This document shows, piece after piece, positions 36,060-48,769 of a DNA stretch of 64,000 nucleotides. Origin of the DNA: Leuctra nigra (lineage: Eukaryota > Arthropoda > Insecta > Plecoptera > Leuctridae). The stretch is taken from the NCBI GenBank assembly GCA_934045905.1, contig OW203768.1, positions 29,851,060 to 29,915,059 of the forward strand, read 5' to 3'. The translations under genes and the position numbers were made by a program. Under the pieces are notes generated by a model that saw nothing but the letters and a program-made list of their open reading frames with translations, searched no databases and was not told where the DNA came from. Numbering within the stretch: the first letter of the stretch is position 1; each line of letters opens with the position of its first letter.

Positions 36060-39000
36060 AAAATAAAAATTATAAAATATAACAAAATAACAAATTAAAA
36101 TACTAAAAATACAACAAAGAAATCATTATGAAATTCAGCAATACAAGAAATACATCTAAGTACACGAATGCCACTCCTGCACCTGATAATCTTATGAGTA
36201 ATGTTAATAAGTGTCCAACTAGCACCTCATCTACCCACCAACATGGGATCTGTGAACAGAAACACCGCATTTAGAACTTGCTACACGTCATCACGAGAGA
36301 ACACCTCAAACAAATCAGTATCAATTCTGTGTCCTCAGAATCCCCAAACACTGTCAATTCCACGTTTCCCACACATCCTACGACCATCTTAACTTATTGC
36401 ATCTTTCTGTTAAATTCCTAGGATTGCCTTCTGATCAATGCCGACCCCATAACATTAACAATGATGATACAAGATCCTTATCAATGCTAAGAATCTACAT
36501 ATTATATTCTACTATCTTGTCTGCTTTATTACTAGTGTTTTACATTTTATTATTTTATTTGTTTTCTATCGGACACATGGCACGCCAGCCATCCTGTTAC
36601 GTTACCTACACATTAGATAGGAATTATTATTCTAGGAGGTAATTAATCCGTGGTTTCATGTTAACTTCTCCCCTCCCCCCTCCCCCTCTGAGTTTCCTTA
36701 CAACGACCATTTTGATACCAGAGAATCTTTCACCAGGCTCGGTTGGAACATTTATGGCTTTCTTCGCATCATGTGCTGACTTGTAAAAATATGTATTGCA
36801 TACTAATTCAAATTAAGGGGTTTAGAATTAACACTGATGTATTTTTTTGTACCAGTAAATTTAAAAGAAACTATTGGCTTGATGTCTTCAGAAATAATCT
36901 TGAAATATTCCGCACTTTTGCTCCGCTATTTTTCTTCCACAATGGAGTGAATTTGAGCTCTTGTGCTTAAAAGCCAGAAAATAAATTATTTCTTAATTTA
37001 TTTGTACTTGCCCGCAATCAAGCTTTATTTGTGGCTTTATGGAGCTTCAGTTTATTTTTAATTTATAATTATGGTGTGCATTCACCTTTTGTGAAAAATA
37101 ATCATGAATTCATTGTTTCTAACTTATTTTATTAATTTTCGCCAGAGAGCGAATCTTTTAGTTTGTGGCTTCTTATTGTTTGTAGGAATGTAAATTGATA
37201 TATCTCGCTAAAACCGAGCTGATTGAATTGACTGAATGATTAAATGAATAACTACGTGGGTGAATCCAATCAACTTGACTTTGCGCATTATTCTCTGTTA
37301 AAGTTTCTATACACGGAAGTCCATCCAATGCCCTCCAATTCCCGGAAAATTAATCAGCCCCATTGGCAAGTTACACAGTTCACTTCTTTCAGTTATCTTC
37401 ATAATAAACAACTTCAATAGAACATCGAGTTTTTAACCTTTCGGCGCTTTGCGTTAGAGAATATGAATAATTACTAACATCAAAGAAATCACAGGAGGGA
37501 AATAAAAACTTACCTAATTATTATTGAGTGAAAAGAGTATCCTGCTCCTTCCACTCCCACTTCTTTATCCACTTCTCTATCATCATGTTTAACATTTCTG
37601 CAAAACTTAGTTTAATGTTTGGTATTAATTTACGTGACAACACCTGTGCAATAATAACAACATTTCCATTTGTTATATTTCGTAAATGTAGTAATCAAAT
37701 CATTCTTAAAAATATATAAACTTGATTTAAACAGATAAGAAGTTTTTTATTATAGCAAGCTCGTTGTTATGGATATATACTTACTTGACCACTTTGAGAT
37801 TTTCCTTTGTGATTTTGTGTTGGAAGTTTAGGAAAATTGAGAGAAATGAACGCATCGTTCCAGTGCGTAAAAAATGTGACATACAAATCGAACGAGCTTA
37901 TGTTTAACAATTTTGAATGAATTTAACCGTGAAAGTATTGAGAAATGGACTTAGTGTAATTTTATTTGATATTTTTGATATTACAAATAAAATGTTTACC
38001 TAAGCTAACTAATGACCTCTTTTCAAAACCTCTAAAATTTTCTTAAATAATTTGACTATCAGAAATGTTAGTTTATTTATTTTATAAGCATCTTTTCGTA
38101 TTCGAACAAAAAAGCGATACGTGATAGAGCCACTTCTGGCAGGAAACTTTTTTGATGCACTTTTTTTTAAATGTTCGTGTTTCCATAGGGCAGTGAAAAA
38201 GGAGAAACAAATGAAATTTAGATTTAGTTACAAGTTTACTTTTTCAGCCATTACAAACAACTAAAGCAAATTTTATATCATTTATTTACACAAATAAACC
38301 CTATATATCCTCCATTTTCCCCCTTATGGATAGTACCAAAGAATCCACCAGAGGTCAGTCGTGTTCCTTATTTTCTCGTATACAGAAATGTTTTTTATAA
38401 TCTTGAAATTACAATTTCATTGAAAACTCCTCAATCTCGTAGATGCTAGTTTGTGATTGTGCTAGACTTGAAATGAGATTAAAGCGAGTAAATCTGTACA
38501 TCACCTGCATGTTTGTGTCCGTGTATTCTGCTGTTGCAAACCAAGACGCCGTTCTAATGTCTTGTCTTTGTTTGCTGTGAAATCTGAGACGCTGACTAAC
38601 ATCTTGGTGAGAGGTACGAAGTGGTCATAACTCTGCTTGCAATGTCTCTATTCGCTCTCATGCATTAACAGAAGGAGAATCTTATCGCTCGCACACATCG
38701 CCGAAAAACACGTAGAGTTACTATGGAAATAAACACCAAATTTAATAGGTAATATTTTTTTGGCAATTGTCGGTGTTTTCTTTTGTTGGGTTACTTGTTG
38801 AAACGATGCAATTTGAGATATTATTATCTTATTGTTGTTCCCCTTAGTTGCTAAGACACATTGAAATTTGAATATTTTTTCACTCGTTTGTATAATATAA
38901 AAGCTTTCGTAAAAGAGTGAACTCATCGATAATCGAAATTTTTCATCTTCAAATTATTTAAAATGAACTGGATGAAGAATCCATTATTATGTAGTGATAT

Positions 39001-39550
39001 TTACAAATTTACAAAAAAAAAATAAGGAGACTTCCCTCTTACATAGTGCTTAGGAGGGAAAAGCAATATAATCACCGTGTTTTGAATTTCCACACATTTG
39101 CAAAGAAATACGATTTTCTAAGACCGTTTCACCATGGCCACACAGTTTTACATGTAAAACTGCACTTTTCAGAAGGAAAAAAAATTAAAGTGGACCCAGG
39201 GCTCCAGCCAAGGATGAAAGTTGTGATATCAAAAAATGGGCCAAGTCAAAACTTAATTTTAAGATTTTAGAACCCCCTTAAAGTTGTACACCCCTCATAG
39301 CTCAGTAAATCATCCAGGAACATGTACATTTAAAACTGTTATAATGTATCTGATACAGGATATAGTTGTTTTTTGAAGAAATCTAATCAGCATTTTTCTG
39401 TACAGTCGCAATAGAAAAACTGTAACTTTGAAGTGATATCTCGAAAATTAGTTCAGTTTGCCTACTTTTTCTTGTCATATGGTGCAGAATGAAATGTTCT
39501 GTGTGTATGTAGAATTTGTACGATGTCACAGGAAAGTGGAAATATGATGG
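36060..39550. other. Mostly unique stretch; one isolated hairpin-arm fragment
   Basis: GTGATATCAAAAAATGGGCC then AAGTCAAAACTTAATTTTAA at about 39210-39255 is a fragment of the arm of the hairpin element at 56826-57219. No gene is recognised; frames up to 92 codons have no motif. Confidence 0.4.
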
Positions 39551-39560
39551 TCCCTCCTTA

Positions 39561-39962
39561 AAAGTCCTGGGACCGATATGGAAACTGACGAATTGTGTCA
39601 AATCTTCCCAAAATATACCTAAGTCTCCCCAAGGCTCATTATTTACTCCACTGCTATGCAACTTTGGGAGGTAGTTTTGATACCCATTATCTCGGAATAC
39701 TATTGAGAAAATTTAAAAAATATTTAAAGAAAAAAGTTTTAATTCTCACATATTTCATGAACTAGTACGAAAAAAACTTTTTTTGTTTCAAGTATTCAAG
39801 TTTCAAGTTTTTTGTTTCAAGAATTCCGAGATAATGGGTATCAAAACTACCTCCCAAAGTTACTTAACAGTGGAGTAAATACTGAGCCTTGGGGAAACTG
39901 AGGTATTTTGGGAAAATTTGACACAATCCGTCAGTTTCCATAGCGGTCCCCAGGACTCTTGT
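39561..39962. mobile_element. Foldback element with about 140-bp arms
   Basis: Arms 39561-39699 and 39822-39962 share CCTCCCAAAGTT, ATTTACTCCA, CCCAAAATA and GATACCCATTATCTCGGAAT in inverted orientation, roughly 85-90% alike. The loop contains short AGTTTCAAG repeats. No target duplication was identified. Confidence 0.8.
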
Positions 39963-39999
39963 GAACGAACGTCCTGCAAATATCCCCCATGTAATTGCC

Positions 40000-42150
40000 G
40001 TCACGTGACATCTCTACCACGTGACTACGTCTCAATCTCACGCAGTTTTCTCACGAGGAATCCGTGATAAATCAACTGGGGTTTAATTAAACGTAATTTA
40101 AATGCGCGTTGGTCCACTGTGTGTCTGCGCCTGCGCGATGACGCTGGGAATCCGAGAGATGTGAGGAGATAAGATGACAGAGATGACAGCCAGGATGCTG
40201 GGTTGAATGTGGAATCATGGATGTGGGTGGACGAGACGAGACCAGCTACCGGTCTCTCACAGACCATCAGACTTGACGTCAAACTATTATTTTATTGCGT
40301 TACATTTGTTAATTTCAACACAGGTGATTGAGTGAGGGAATAGTTCGTCTCCTTTTGGCACGGACCTCTTTTATCTGTTACTTACGAATTACGATATACA
40401 GGTTGCACCGTTTCTTTTTGATTGAACTTAATTTTGCACACATGTACGGACCAACTATGGGTGTTGAATGAGACCCTAACTATTGGTTCAAATTAACGAA
40501 ATATATATTTTCTAGTTGGTTTACATTTTGGTAAATTTCCTTGTTTTAAAATGGTAAGAAACTACAGACTTTGTAACTATTCCTTGAAAACTTTTCATCC
40601 CAAAAACAAAAAGAGTACCATCTCTGTGTTCAGCAACATCTCAAATTTCATTAATAATTCAGCAATAATCAGCAATTATTGTAATAAGAGAAAATAAAAT
40701 GGTTTTACCGATTTACATAATATGTAAAATCTATCGACACAAAGCATTAAATCTACATTAATGGTCCATAAACGAAGTAAATGTATATTCCCGTCATAAA
40801 GATGTCATCAGGAGATGCCTTAATTTATCTCAACTATACTGCAAGCTTTATTTCTGGAAGGGTTATGCATGTTTATGAAATAAGTTAAGATCTGGAATAC
40901 CAACTAATCGCCCAGCCCATTTCAAGCACTAAAACAAACAATTACAATTAGTATTCCAGAAGGATCAACTACCAACAATACGTATCATCATTTCAAAACC
41001 AGCACTCCCCAACATGTGAAGCCTCAGCATAACCATATCTTGAAATATCTACCGTGTCCTTTACATTGCATAGAACAATAATACATTACACTTCAAGCCG
41101 ATTATATTACATTTTAACGATACAGACGCCATTATCTTCTGTGTTTTCCACGTTCAAGGCGAGAGTTACCTGACACTTTGAGGACCTCAAATGTTCAGCC
41201 ATATTGCTACTAAAAAGGGCACCGCTGCGTTGTCAAAGTAAGAACTTGTTTTTTAAGAGACAATTATGAGGATGTGTTTTTTTTCTTGGATAAAGTCTTT
41301 GTGGAAAAAATTGTGACAATGTTTCGTATGGAATAGGTATTATGATTTTATGTAGATTAGGTTGTTAAAGATGGGATCTTTATCGTTTGTTTTTTACCTC
41401 TGTGTGTTATTTATGGTGAAAATGTTGTGGTTATGGTTTCGGATTTTATTGTTCTAAGGTGGTTGGTTGCAGGTAACGTATTTTATTCTTATTAAATTTA
41501 TGAAGGTAGAATTCTGAAGGACAAAATGAGATGTTGTAATTAAATAGGAATGAGTTTTTGTTTTCAGCTTTGTTCAAGAGTCATAGAAAATTATCCTGTC
41601 ATTTTCCACATGAAAATGGAAGGAGTTTGAGTTTTTAATATACGATAATATTTAAAATGTTACGAAAATACACATAAAATTGTTCAAAAAGTGTGATCGT
41701 GTGTAGCTGTAGAAACTAAAAAAAAAACTTTTGTAATGCTGAGACTTTACAAAAAATATGTTCAAATTTAATCGAAACTCAAACCATGCATTTCTTATTA
41801 TTTTACTGTTTATTTAAAGAAGAAAACAAAAATATTTTATTAAAATAAACACAAAGTAACTCTGTAGAAAGTTTTGCATTTTCCAACGATAACATATCCC
41901 AGTCCCAGGTTACGCTGTCTTGTATCTTTTGCCTTCATAACGAGTCGCTATTGTGTAGCCATGTCGCCCCATCTCTCGGCACTTGTCGCAACTAACTGAC
42001 CACTGGCCAGTCGATCACATTGTCCGATATCTTACCTGGCGCGCTAGACGCATCATATCATTGACAGCCAGCACAAACACTGTTCAAGAGTAGAACTTAT
42101 ACACTGGTTTTCTTTTCATTTGGAAATTATGAAAAACGAGTTATCAAATA
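40000..42150. other. Unique stretch, no gene recognised
   Basis: A GC-richer patch lies at 40070-40280. The rest is AT-rich. No repeat of this window was found. Confidence 0.35.
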
Positions 42151-42156
42151 AATGAA

Positions 42157-42348
42157 TTGTTTTATTTTTTCGAGCGTCTATTTTCGGCGCTTTTGGAAAC
42201 AACACGGGTTCTCATTTCTTACGTTCTAGTATGTTCTATGACACGAAAGCTCTGCTCTTCTATTTTACGAACTTTGGACAAGATCGGTCAAGAACTTAAA
42301 AATGTTCTTGTGAATGAAGCAAATACTTATCAAATAAAAATTGTATAG
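42157..42348 (+). CDS. Possible decayed coding fragment, unknown
   Basis: A 63-codon frame from ATG to TAG ends just before the perfect palindrome at 42354. Its end reads IGQELKNVLVNEANTYQI, a plausible protein composition. An overlapping frame also looks protein-like, ending LLFYFTNFGQD, so the true frame, if any, is uncertain. Length is not significant in a 64-kb window. It may belong with the fragments to 43587 as remains of one foreign or host gene split by the palindrome. No family recognised. Confidence 0.2.
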   Translation: MFYFFERLFSALLETTRVLISYVLVCSMTRKLCSSILRTLDKIGQELKNVLVNEANTYQIKIV

Positions 42349-42353
42349 ACAAG

Positions 42354-42692
42354 AATCGCACGGTTCGTCAGAGCGTTTTTTGAAATTTTGTCTTCCCACT
42401 AAATAATTTTAAAAAATCAGATAGTAACGACCCATAACAGCCCCATTGACTAAATAATGCCGCACACTGGAGTTCATTATGACCTCTGGTGCGACCTCAA
42501 AGTGTTAAATACGATATTTTTAGTAAAATAATCGTATTTAACACTTTGAGGTCGCACCAGAGGTCATAATGAACTCCAGTGTGCGGCATTATTTAGTCAA
42601 TGGGGCTGTTATGGGTCGTTACTATCTGATTTTTTAAAATTATTTAGTGGGAAGACAAAATTTCAAAAAACGCTCTGACGAACCGTGCGATT
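42354..42692. mobile_element. Perfect palindrome MITE, 162-bp arms
   Basis: Arms 42354-42515 and 42531-42692 are, as far as I can read, exact inverted copies, with a 15-base loop. They run from AATCGCACGGTTCGTCAG to GTGTTAAATACGAT. A diverged and shortened relative lies at 55094-55340. There is no coding capacity. Arm identity implies recent formation, gene conversion between arms, or a sequencing or assembly effect. Confidence 0.92.
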
Positions 42693-42699
42693 TTCGTCC

Positions 42700-43163
42700 G
42701 CTTCCGTTTGCCTCTGAACTACGTCTTTTATTTGTGATTAGTATCGTATTTTTAAGGCTTCTTTTATCTGGGTTCGATCAACTTAAACCATATTTTCACT
42801 TCTTTCACGGGAAAGAGCTTATTTATTAAGGCTTGTTTTTCACGTTCAATCAACTTAAAAAGTACCTACTTTTTAAACAAGTAATTCCAAATCTTGTTGT
42901 TTTTGTGACTAAGCATCGATTTCGCCAGAAGAGTTTGTTAGAGATTGACAAGTCTCAACTTAGAGCAACACTCACACTGTTTATGAACGCGGCATTCGAC
43001 AATAACAGTCCTGCTTGAAAATCAATCCGACCAATTTCACAAATCCTCATTATCATTCGATCAAGAGTTATCCTCAGCGTCAACATCTTTAGACAAGAAA
43101 AACACACACTCTAGAAACTTGATTTCGAAAACACAATTTCAAACACAATTTGCCGACTTCTAA
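42700..43163 (+). pseudogene. Decayed coding region, family unknown
   Basis: One frame reads through from about 42694 to 43018 with a single internal TAA near 42827. It includes LLEIDKSQLRATLTLFMNAA. A one-base shift then opens 43017-43163, reading QSDQFHKSSLSFDQELSSAS and ending ADF before a stop. The Ser/Asn/Gln-rich tail has natural protein composition. One stop plus one frameshift suggest a dead gene of at least 150 codons. I do not recognise it. Options are a host pseudogene or an integrated viral gene such as a nudivirus relic; neither is demonstrated. Confidence 0.3.
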
Positions 43164-43320
43164 ATATATAAAACACAATTAGATTGATCACAACTGGACA
43201 AGAAACAAGAAAAAAAATTATTTTTATTCTCAAGATTACTTCTTTGTGTACCGAAATAAAAAATAATTATATTTAATACAATCTTGTATTTCATCCTCGT
43301 TCGTTAAGATTTAGATAAGT

Positions 43321-43587
43321 GTGTCTGTGGATTTTGGACGTGGTTTTTACTGTCCCATCCCTCAAGTTTCTCGAGACAATATGTTACGTGCGTTGACATG
43401 TGCTGATATGTTTATATACGCAGGCCCACAAGATCAAATATATTACCAAGCCGAGGCGGTCGAAAAACATATTAAAAACTTGCATCTTCTATGTAATCAT
43501 TATGGCGGCCGGCTTTTAGTTGTCTATTTTATGTTTTCATACAGGGGTGTCGAATGCAAGACGTATTTTTTTCTAATGGTGATATAG
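43321..43587 (+). CDS. Open frame of 88 codons, unknown
   Basis: The frame opens after an in-frame TAA with GTG and stays open to a stop after 43587. It contains VDFGRGFYCPIPQVSRDNM and AEAVEKHIKNLHLLCNHYGG, with Cys and His residues and mixed charges unlike low-complexity noise. The start is not ATG, so it may be an internal exon or a truncated gene. It follows the decayed fragment at 42700-43163 by about 160 bases on the same strand, which hints at one coding island. No domain is recognised. Confidence 0.3.
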   Translation: MSVDFGRGFYCPIPQVSRDNMLRALTCADMFIYAGPQDQIYYQAEAVEKHIKNLHLLCNHYGGRLLVVYFMFSYRGVECKTYFFLMVI

Positions 43588-43599
43588 ATTTAATTTTAT

Positions 43600-46500
43600 A
43601 CCTCCAATATTGTTACCTGGGAATTTTATTTTGACTGCAAAGATACATTTGATACACTTTATTTTGTAAACTGGGCAACACCGGTACTGCTCTGACTTCT
43701 CTATACTTTTTTGAGCCAAGATTTAGACTGAAAAATAAATTATTTAACTGATTTCTTCAAGTAAAATTTTGAAAATTTTGATTTTTTTTCGCTCTTCATA
43801 TTCTTTATTTATTCTGTTTATCATGTTGCTTTTTTTGTTGTAAAATCATGTCTTGACTTGAGTCTTGATTCAAACATTGATATGTAGAGCTCAGGTTTAA
43901 AATGTATTACTTTAGAATAATTAACACGAGTAACAGAAGTATGTATTAAGTACAAAATACAACTTTTCAGTTTCAACTATAATAGACAATTACGTAAATC
44001 TCAAAGAAACCATGAGCAAGTTTGAAATCACTATCATTACTGTCTTGCATAACAATGTTAAACAGTTGTTAAACAATGACAGTTCAAGTACTAGGTAAAG
44101 TACTTTAGTTGATAGTTGACAGTTGACAGTTGATACCTCTGACTTCTGTTCACACTAACTGCATCATATGTCATCTGTCAGAAACCTCGTATACGTGGTA
44201 GTGTTCATTTACAATGCATCGGTGATAACTACTAACTAGTGTAGTGATGGAGTATTTGGTTAAAAATAAAAAATGAAGACATTTTCTAAATATGTTGGAC
44301 GTGTAAAATTCTACAGGAATGTCTGTCCACATTTTTCTTTGGTTGATGATAAGGAAAACCATCCAAAGAAGAGTAAAATAATAGAAAGTACATTCTGTAG
44401 AGTATACGTATGGAAGGTGGCATTTAAAATAGGAATAAGAGTCTATGACATTTTACCTATATTTGAACCTCACTATTAGGAGTATTTCATTACTTGACAA
44501 ATGATTTAATCAAATTGTCAGTGGCGTATACAGGATTCAGGACGTATCCAGGACCTAAATGATCCTGATTTGAAATTTCTCATCATTATCTTTTGAGATT
44601 GTCGATAAGTCAAAACAAAGTGTGATCAAAATCTGTCAAACATGCCGCTTTGGTGAATTCACATCTATAGTCTGCAAGAAAATAAATGAAATGTGCTGTT
44701 ATGAAATATGCCGATTGAATTCGGTTATAGACACTAGGTGAACAACAATTTCTGTTATTTCACGCTTTAGTAATTAACTAAGAACTGAACTTGTTACTAT
44801 CCATGAAAAGTACAAATGAATCTTTCTAAGACATTAAATTTTGCCGCTTGTCTTCAGCAGCTTTTCGTTTCAAACACATAAATTAACGATCCCCTGGAAT
44901 CAATATACACCTCTTTGAAGCGACACACCGGACCCCGGGTTCGAATCCTCCCATGGTACAATGTCATCCATCTTGAATCCCCATCTCCACACAATGCATC
45001 GTTAAGCGATCTCTTAAGCGCAGATGACTCCGAACATCGGAGCCAAATTCGGTGGCGTTTTATCTCCGACTTAATTTAAATAAAACACGCGTCGTCGCTG
45101 AATTATTCTGAATTAGAAAACGAATTCTATTTGGCTCTAGCGCGACGATGCGGAATCTTCTTGTAGTCGGATAATTTATCTCGGAGTTTCAGATTAATCG
45201 GCCGGATAAATTAACTCTGGTGGATTATTCTTGAGTTTGTTTCACGTGTTGACAATGGCCGGACGATCAAACACCTGTACCACTACGAGACACGGAGTAA
45301 TCGCCATTGTCATCGAAATTATTCCGATCTTCTGTTCAGGTATAATTATAAATTATAAAAAATTACACACTTCTGATCATAAAATATGTTAACAGCAGTT
45401 TAGTGGAAATAACGTTGCTATGGTAATGAGGGATTATTTATAAATTGTTGTAATTCACAATCATGTTGTTTACAGAATTTATCTGATATTTATTACAGTG
45501 TTGAAACCATTGTTAAAACATTTCCAAGGATCTTTTCCTTAAATTTTAATGCAAAATGGCAATGAAAGAATGTTGGTAGGGGGATTGGGAGACGATGACG
45601 AAGAAAGCAAAGAGGAAAAACGAAGAAGCCCATTTGAAATGTGATAAAAATATGAATTGATTGGACTCGATTTTTTAATCTATTTTAGAGCGTGCAGCTT
45701 TGGTCCCCTAATCGGTTTCTCAAAATTACAACCTTTTAAAATCCTGCTTTCTTTTGTTGAAAGAAACGAACCGAAACTTTTATATGCCTATATTAAATGT
45801 CGTACCATTTGGAAATTGTTTTCAAGTACCTAGATATTGAAAATAATGTCGTCAATGCAAAAGCGTTTTCTGATTTTTGGAATTATGTGGAGAGGATTTC
45901 ATTGCAGACTCAATTAATGCATAAAATTTTTAGAAACTTCTAGTACAGAAATTCTCTATAGCTCCGTTTACACGGTAAAATTTTATGTAAAATATCAAAT
46001 ATTTCCACCAAATCTTCGACAGAAATAGAACATGACAAAATGACAGACTATAACATTGTCATCAAAGTCGGTTGTTTACACGGTAAAATTTCTTCGACGT
46101 AAAGATTTGATTAAATTTGACACATTGAAATGATTTGAGAAAAACACCGTTAGTGAAATTTCAGTTGTGTATACGACGCCCTGTTCTGCAACTAGAATTA
46201 TAAAAATTACGTTTCAGCAGTGAAGTCAGAAGATGGAAATTTTAACTCACGAAACTATCACAAACCCTTGATCGTGATTTTAAGTCAGATAATCTGGATC
46301 CCTAAAATCGAAACCTCCAAGGCCGACTTTCAAAATCACACACTCTCTTCACATACCCAAAATCCTCCCTTCGAAGACTTTGAATATAAAGCCACTTTCC
46401 ATCGAAAAACCAAACAATAATTAATCATTTTCCGCGGAAAGCCGGAGCTGCGTTGATGCATGGATACATGTAAAACACGTCACATGTGGCGCCTCAGTCT

Positions 46501-47300
46501 CACATGCATATAGCAGGATGGACGATGCAGTAATGTATTATTAACTAAGACTTAAGGGGTGTTTTTATCCCCCTCCGGCGCCTGAAATCCACCCCCCCAA
46601 CCCCCCCGCTCTCGAGCTGTAAGAAAAGAAGGCTTTTAAATATTTGAAAACGTTATTAGGTTAGGCAAAGTTTCTTGGGGAGTGAGTATATGGAGAAAGG
46701 GAGAAATATAGCGGCATAAAGGAAGCAAGGAAACGCTTGTGTAGAAAATGAAACAATGAAGGGGAGAGATTAGGTCGCATATGGGGATTAGTTTTTTTAA
46801 TGTTGAAAGTGGTAGTTTTGGGATTATTTTTGTTTTTGTATTATGCCATAAAGCTTATAAATGGATTTTTGTGGAGTAGAGAAAAATTAAGGAAGCACAT
46901 TAATTATGTGTTCCACTTTTTATGTCGTGTCCTGATATAAATAAATAATTAAATTAATGCAAAGACTGTGCTCGAAATGATTATCATGAACTTTGATCGG
47001 TGCTGAAGTTGTGATTAAAATAAAATGTCAGTGATCTCTGAATGACTTTTCGAAACAGTGATATTCTAACCTACCACGAGTCTCCCTCATTTACGGAAAA
47101 CCTAGAAGAATAAGTATTTTTACTATGAAAATCTTACAACAGTAATAGGGGAAGGATCAGAAGTTTAGTGAGATTGAGAAAGTAAAATTTACAAATGCGG
47201 AGGTTTTCTAAAATGTCGCATGTTTTCTACATTCCAAATTACTGTCACAATCTGAATTATTGATAAGTACGTAATTTTGATTTCTTTATACTATTATTTT
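43600..47300. other. Mostly unique stretch; a lone B-box-like site
   Basis: At about 44936-44951, CCCGGGTTCGAATCCTCCC resembles a tRNA T-arm, but no A box or acceptor pairing is visible. GTTTACACGGTAAAATTT is directly repeated at about 45966 and 46073. A 68-codon frame at 44273 starts with ATG but shows no motif. Confidence 0.35.
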
Positions 47301-47303
47301 ATA

Positions 47304-47455
47304 CACGATGCGCAAAGTTATTTTTTGATTTTAAAATTAACGAGTTGACTTGGCCCATTTTTGATATCATTTCTTTTCAGCTCTGCATTTTTAGGTTTCT
47401 TGTATTTTTATAGTTGAAGGGACTTTCACACGGAGTGTTTTTCATGGGTACCAAT
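47304..47455 (+). repeat. Single arm of the 155-bp-arm hairpin family
   Basis: CACGATGCGC, GACTTGGCCCATTTTTGATA, TTTCTTTTCAGC, ATAGTTGAAGGGACTT and CACACGGAGTGTTTTTCATG follow the order of the right arm at 57063-57219, with small deletions. Confidence 0.75.
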
Positions 47456-47543
47456 TTATTTAAAAAACTAAATTAAACATTTTCAAATTTTTTAAATTCA
47501 AACATACCATTTTTCATTGATTTAAAAAAAAAATATTAACCAA

Positions 47544-47893
47544 ATGAAATGTGAGTTAAATCTGCCTTATAAAGTTCTAAGACTGTGGAATGAAAAAAGA
47601 GCTATCATGTTCTTTCCAAATTACGTGAAATTTGACCCTCGACAGTCGGCTCCGGACGATTCTTACATCAAAGATGTGTTCCTATGTCCTCTATTTTATA
47701 CAAAGAGATTGATCAACAAAGTTTGGGATATTGTCTTTCACGACGTTGGAGATACAATTTAATGAAGCCGGACGATATAACCTATTACTGTTATCCTCAA
47801 TCGGGAATTAGCGTACATTTTCGATGTATGTTTTTGAAGAACATATTCACCCAAACAGCCATTTATTATTTTTTATTCTCGTTACAAAACTGA
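47544..47893 (+). pseudogene. Frameshifted coding fragment, family unknown
   Basis: An ATG frame of 72 codons from 47544 reads LNLPYKVLRLWNEKRAIMFF and KFDPRQSAPDDSYIKDVF. It ends with VFHDVGDTI and a stop. The overlapping frame continues from there with MKPDDITYYCYPQSGISVHF to a stop at about 47893. Together these suggest one protein of about 115 residues broken by a frameshift. The composition is convincing, but length alone is not. I cannot assign it; like the island at 42.1-43.6 kb it could be a relic of a host or viral gene. Confidence 0.3.
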
Positions 47894-48118
47894 TCTATTA
47901 TCAAAACCACTGTGATACATGGAATATGGAAGATAATACAAAATAAGAAATATAATTTGCATTTTAAACGTGTTTTTAATCCAGTCCAAGCAAACTTTTT
48001 ATAATTTTGCTACTTCCCATAAAAAAACTATTTACATAAAACAATAAAAAAGTAGCAAAATTTTCTCATATAGAAAAAATCAGACCTAAAAAGTGCTGAA
48101 AAGTTCACTTTTGCAACT

Positions 48119-48425
48119 AGACTAATGGCGATGTAAGAATTATGATGATGAAATGATGATGAGGATTTGGTAAGGATATGGAAGGTGGAAGGAGGCGGTC
48201 GTGTCCTGTTAGTAGGAACCATTCCCAGCATTTGCCGCTATGCTGAGGGACTTGAGCTGAAAAGAACTTCCAGATGTATGTGCCCAGAGTCTACTGGATT
48301 CCGTCCATAAGAGTATTAGCACACGGTCTTGTGGTGTTGCGGACTGACATTCAAGGAAGAACGGTCGAGGGAATCGAACCCGGGTGCGAGTCCAGTGCGC
48401 AAACATCTGAGCCACATTGTGACTG
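48119..48425 (-). mobile_element. tRNA-derived SINE, divergent subfamily
   Basis: Read on the minus strand it has an A-box-like TGGCTCAGATG, B box GGGTTCGATTCCC, CCCTCAG, GCAAATGCTGGGAA, GACCGCCTCCTTCC and TCGCCATTAG. The segment between the B box and CCCTCAG is about 70 bp longer and differs from the copies at 12610 and 59170, so it is a second subfamily or an insertion-bearing copy. Confidence 0.75.
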
Positions 48426-48640
48426 CAACTGCTTGAAGTCACACGACGTAGCACATTTTACCTGGTGGATGCAGACATTTAACATGTCACTTGCATCCGA
48501 TTCCATAACATCTGCTGGACTAGCGTTGTTTTACTCACGGAAGCGGTTGATGTTCGATTCGGTACTTGACACAGTAATCGGTGCTTTGTGAGTCAAGACA
48601 ATTGCGCAGTTTAATTGAATTAATCAAGGACTTTAATCTG

Positions 48641-48741
48641 TAACTTTATAATTCCCGATTCTGTTGACATCCGATTCGGTGTAATGTTAATCCACATGGT
48701 CGTGAATCGGATTCCAGCAGAATCGGGATTTAGAAAGTTAT
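48641..48741. repeat. Short foldback
   Basis: TAACTTTATAATTCCCGATT and CCGATTCGGTG pair with GAATCGGATT and AATCGGGATTTAGAAAGTTA. Related CCGATTC words just upstream (48490-48580) suggest a slightly larger nested structure. Confidence 0.6.
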
Positions 48742-48769
48742 GGAATAGGGCTCCAGGACAGTCTGACTG

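Noticed and set aside
38648..38926. 92-codon minus-strand ATG frame
   Set aside because: No recognisable motif and length not above chance.
44936..44955. tRNA T-arm-like GGGTTCGAATCC
   Set aside because: No A box, anticodon stem or acceptor pairing could be found around it.
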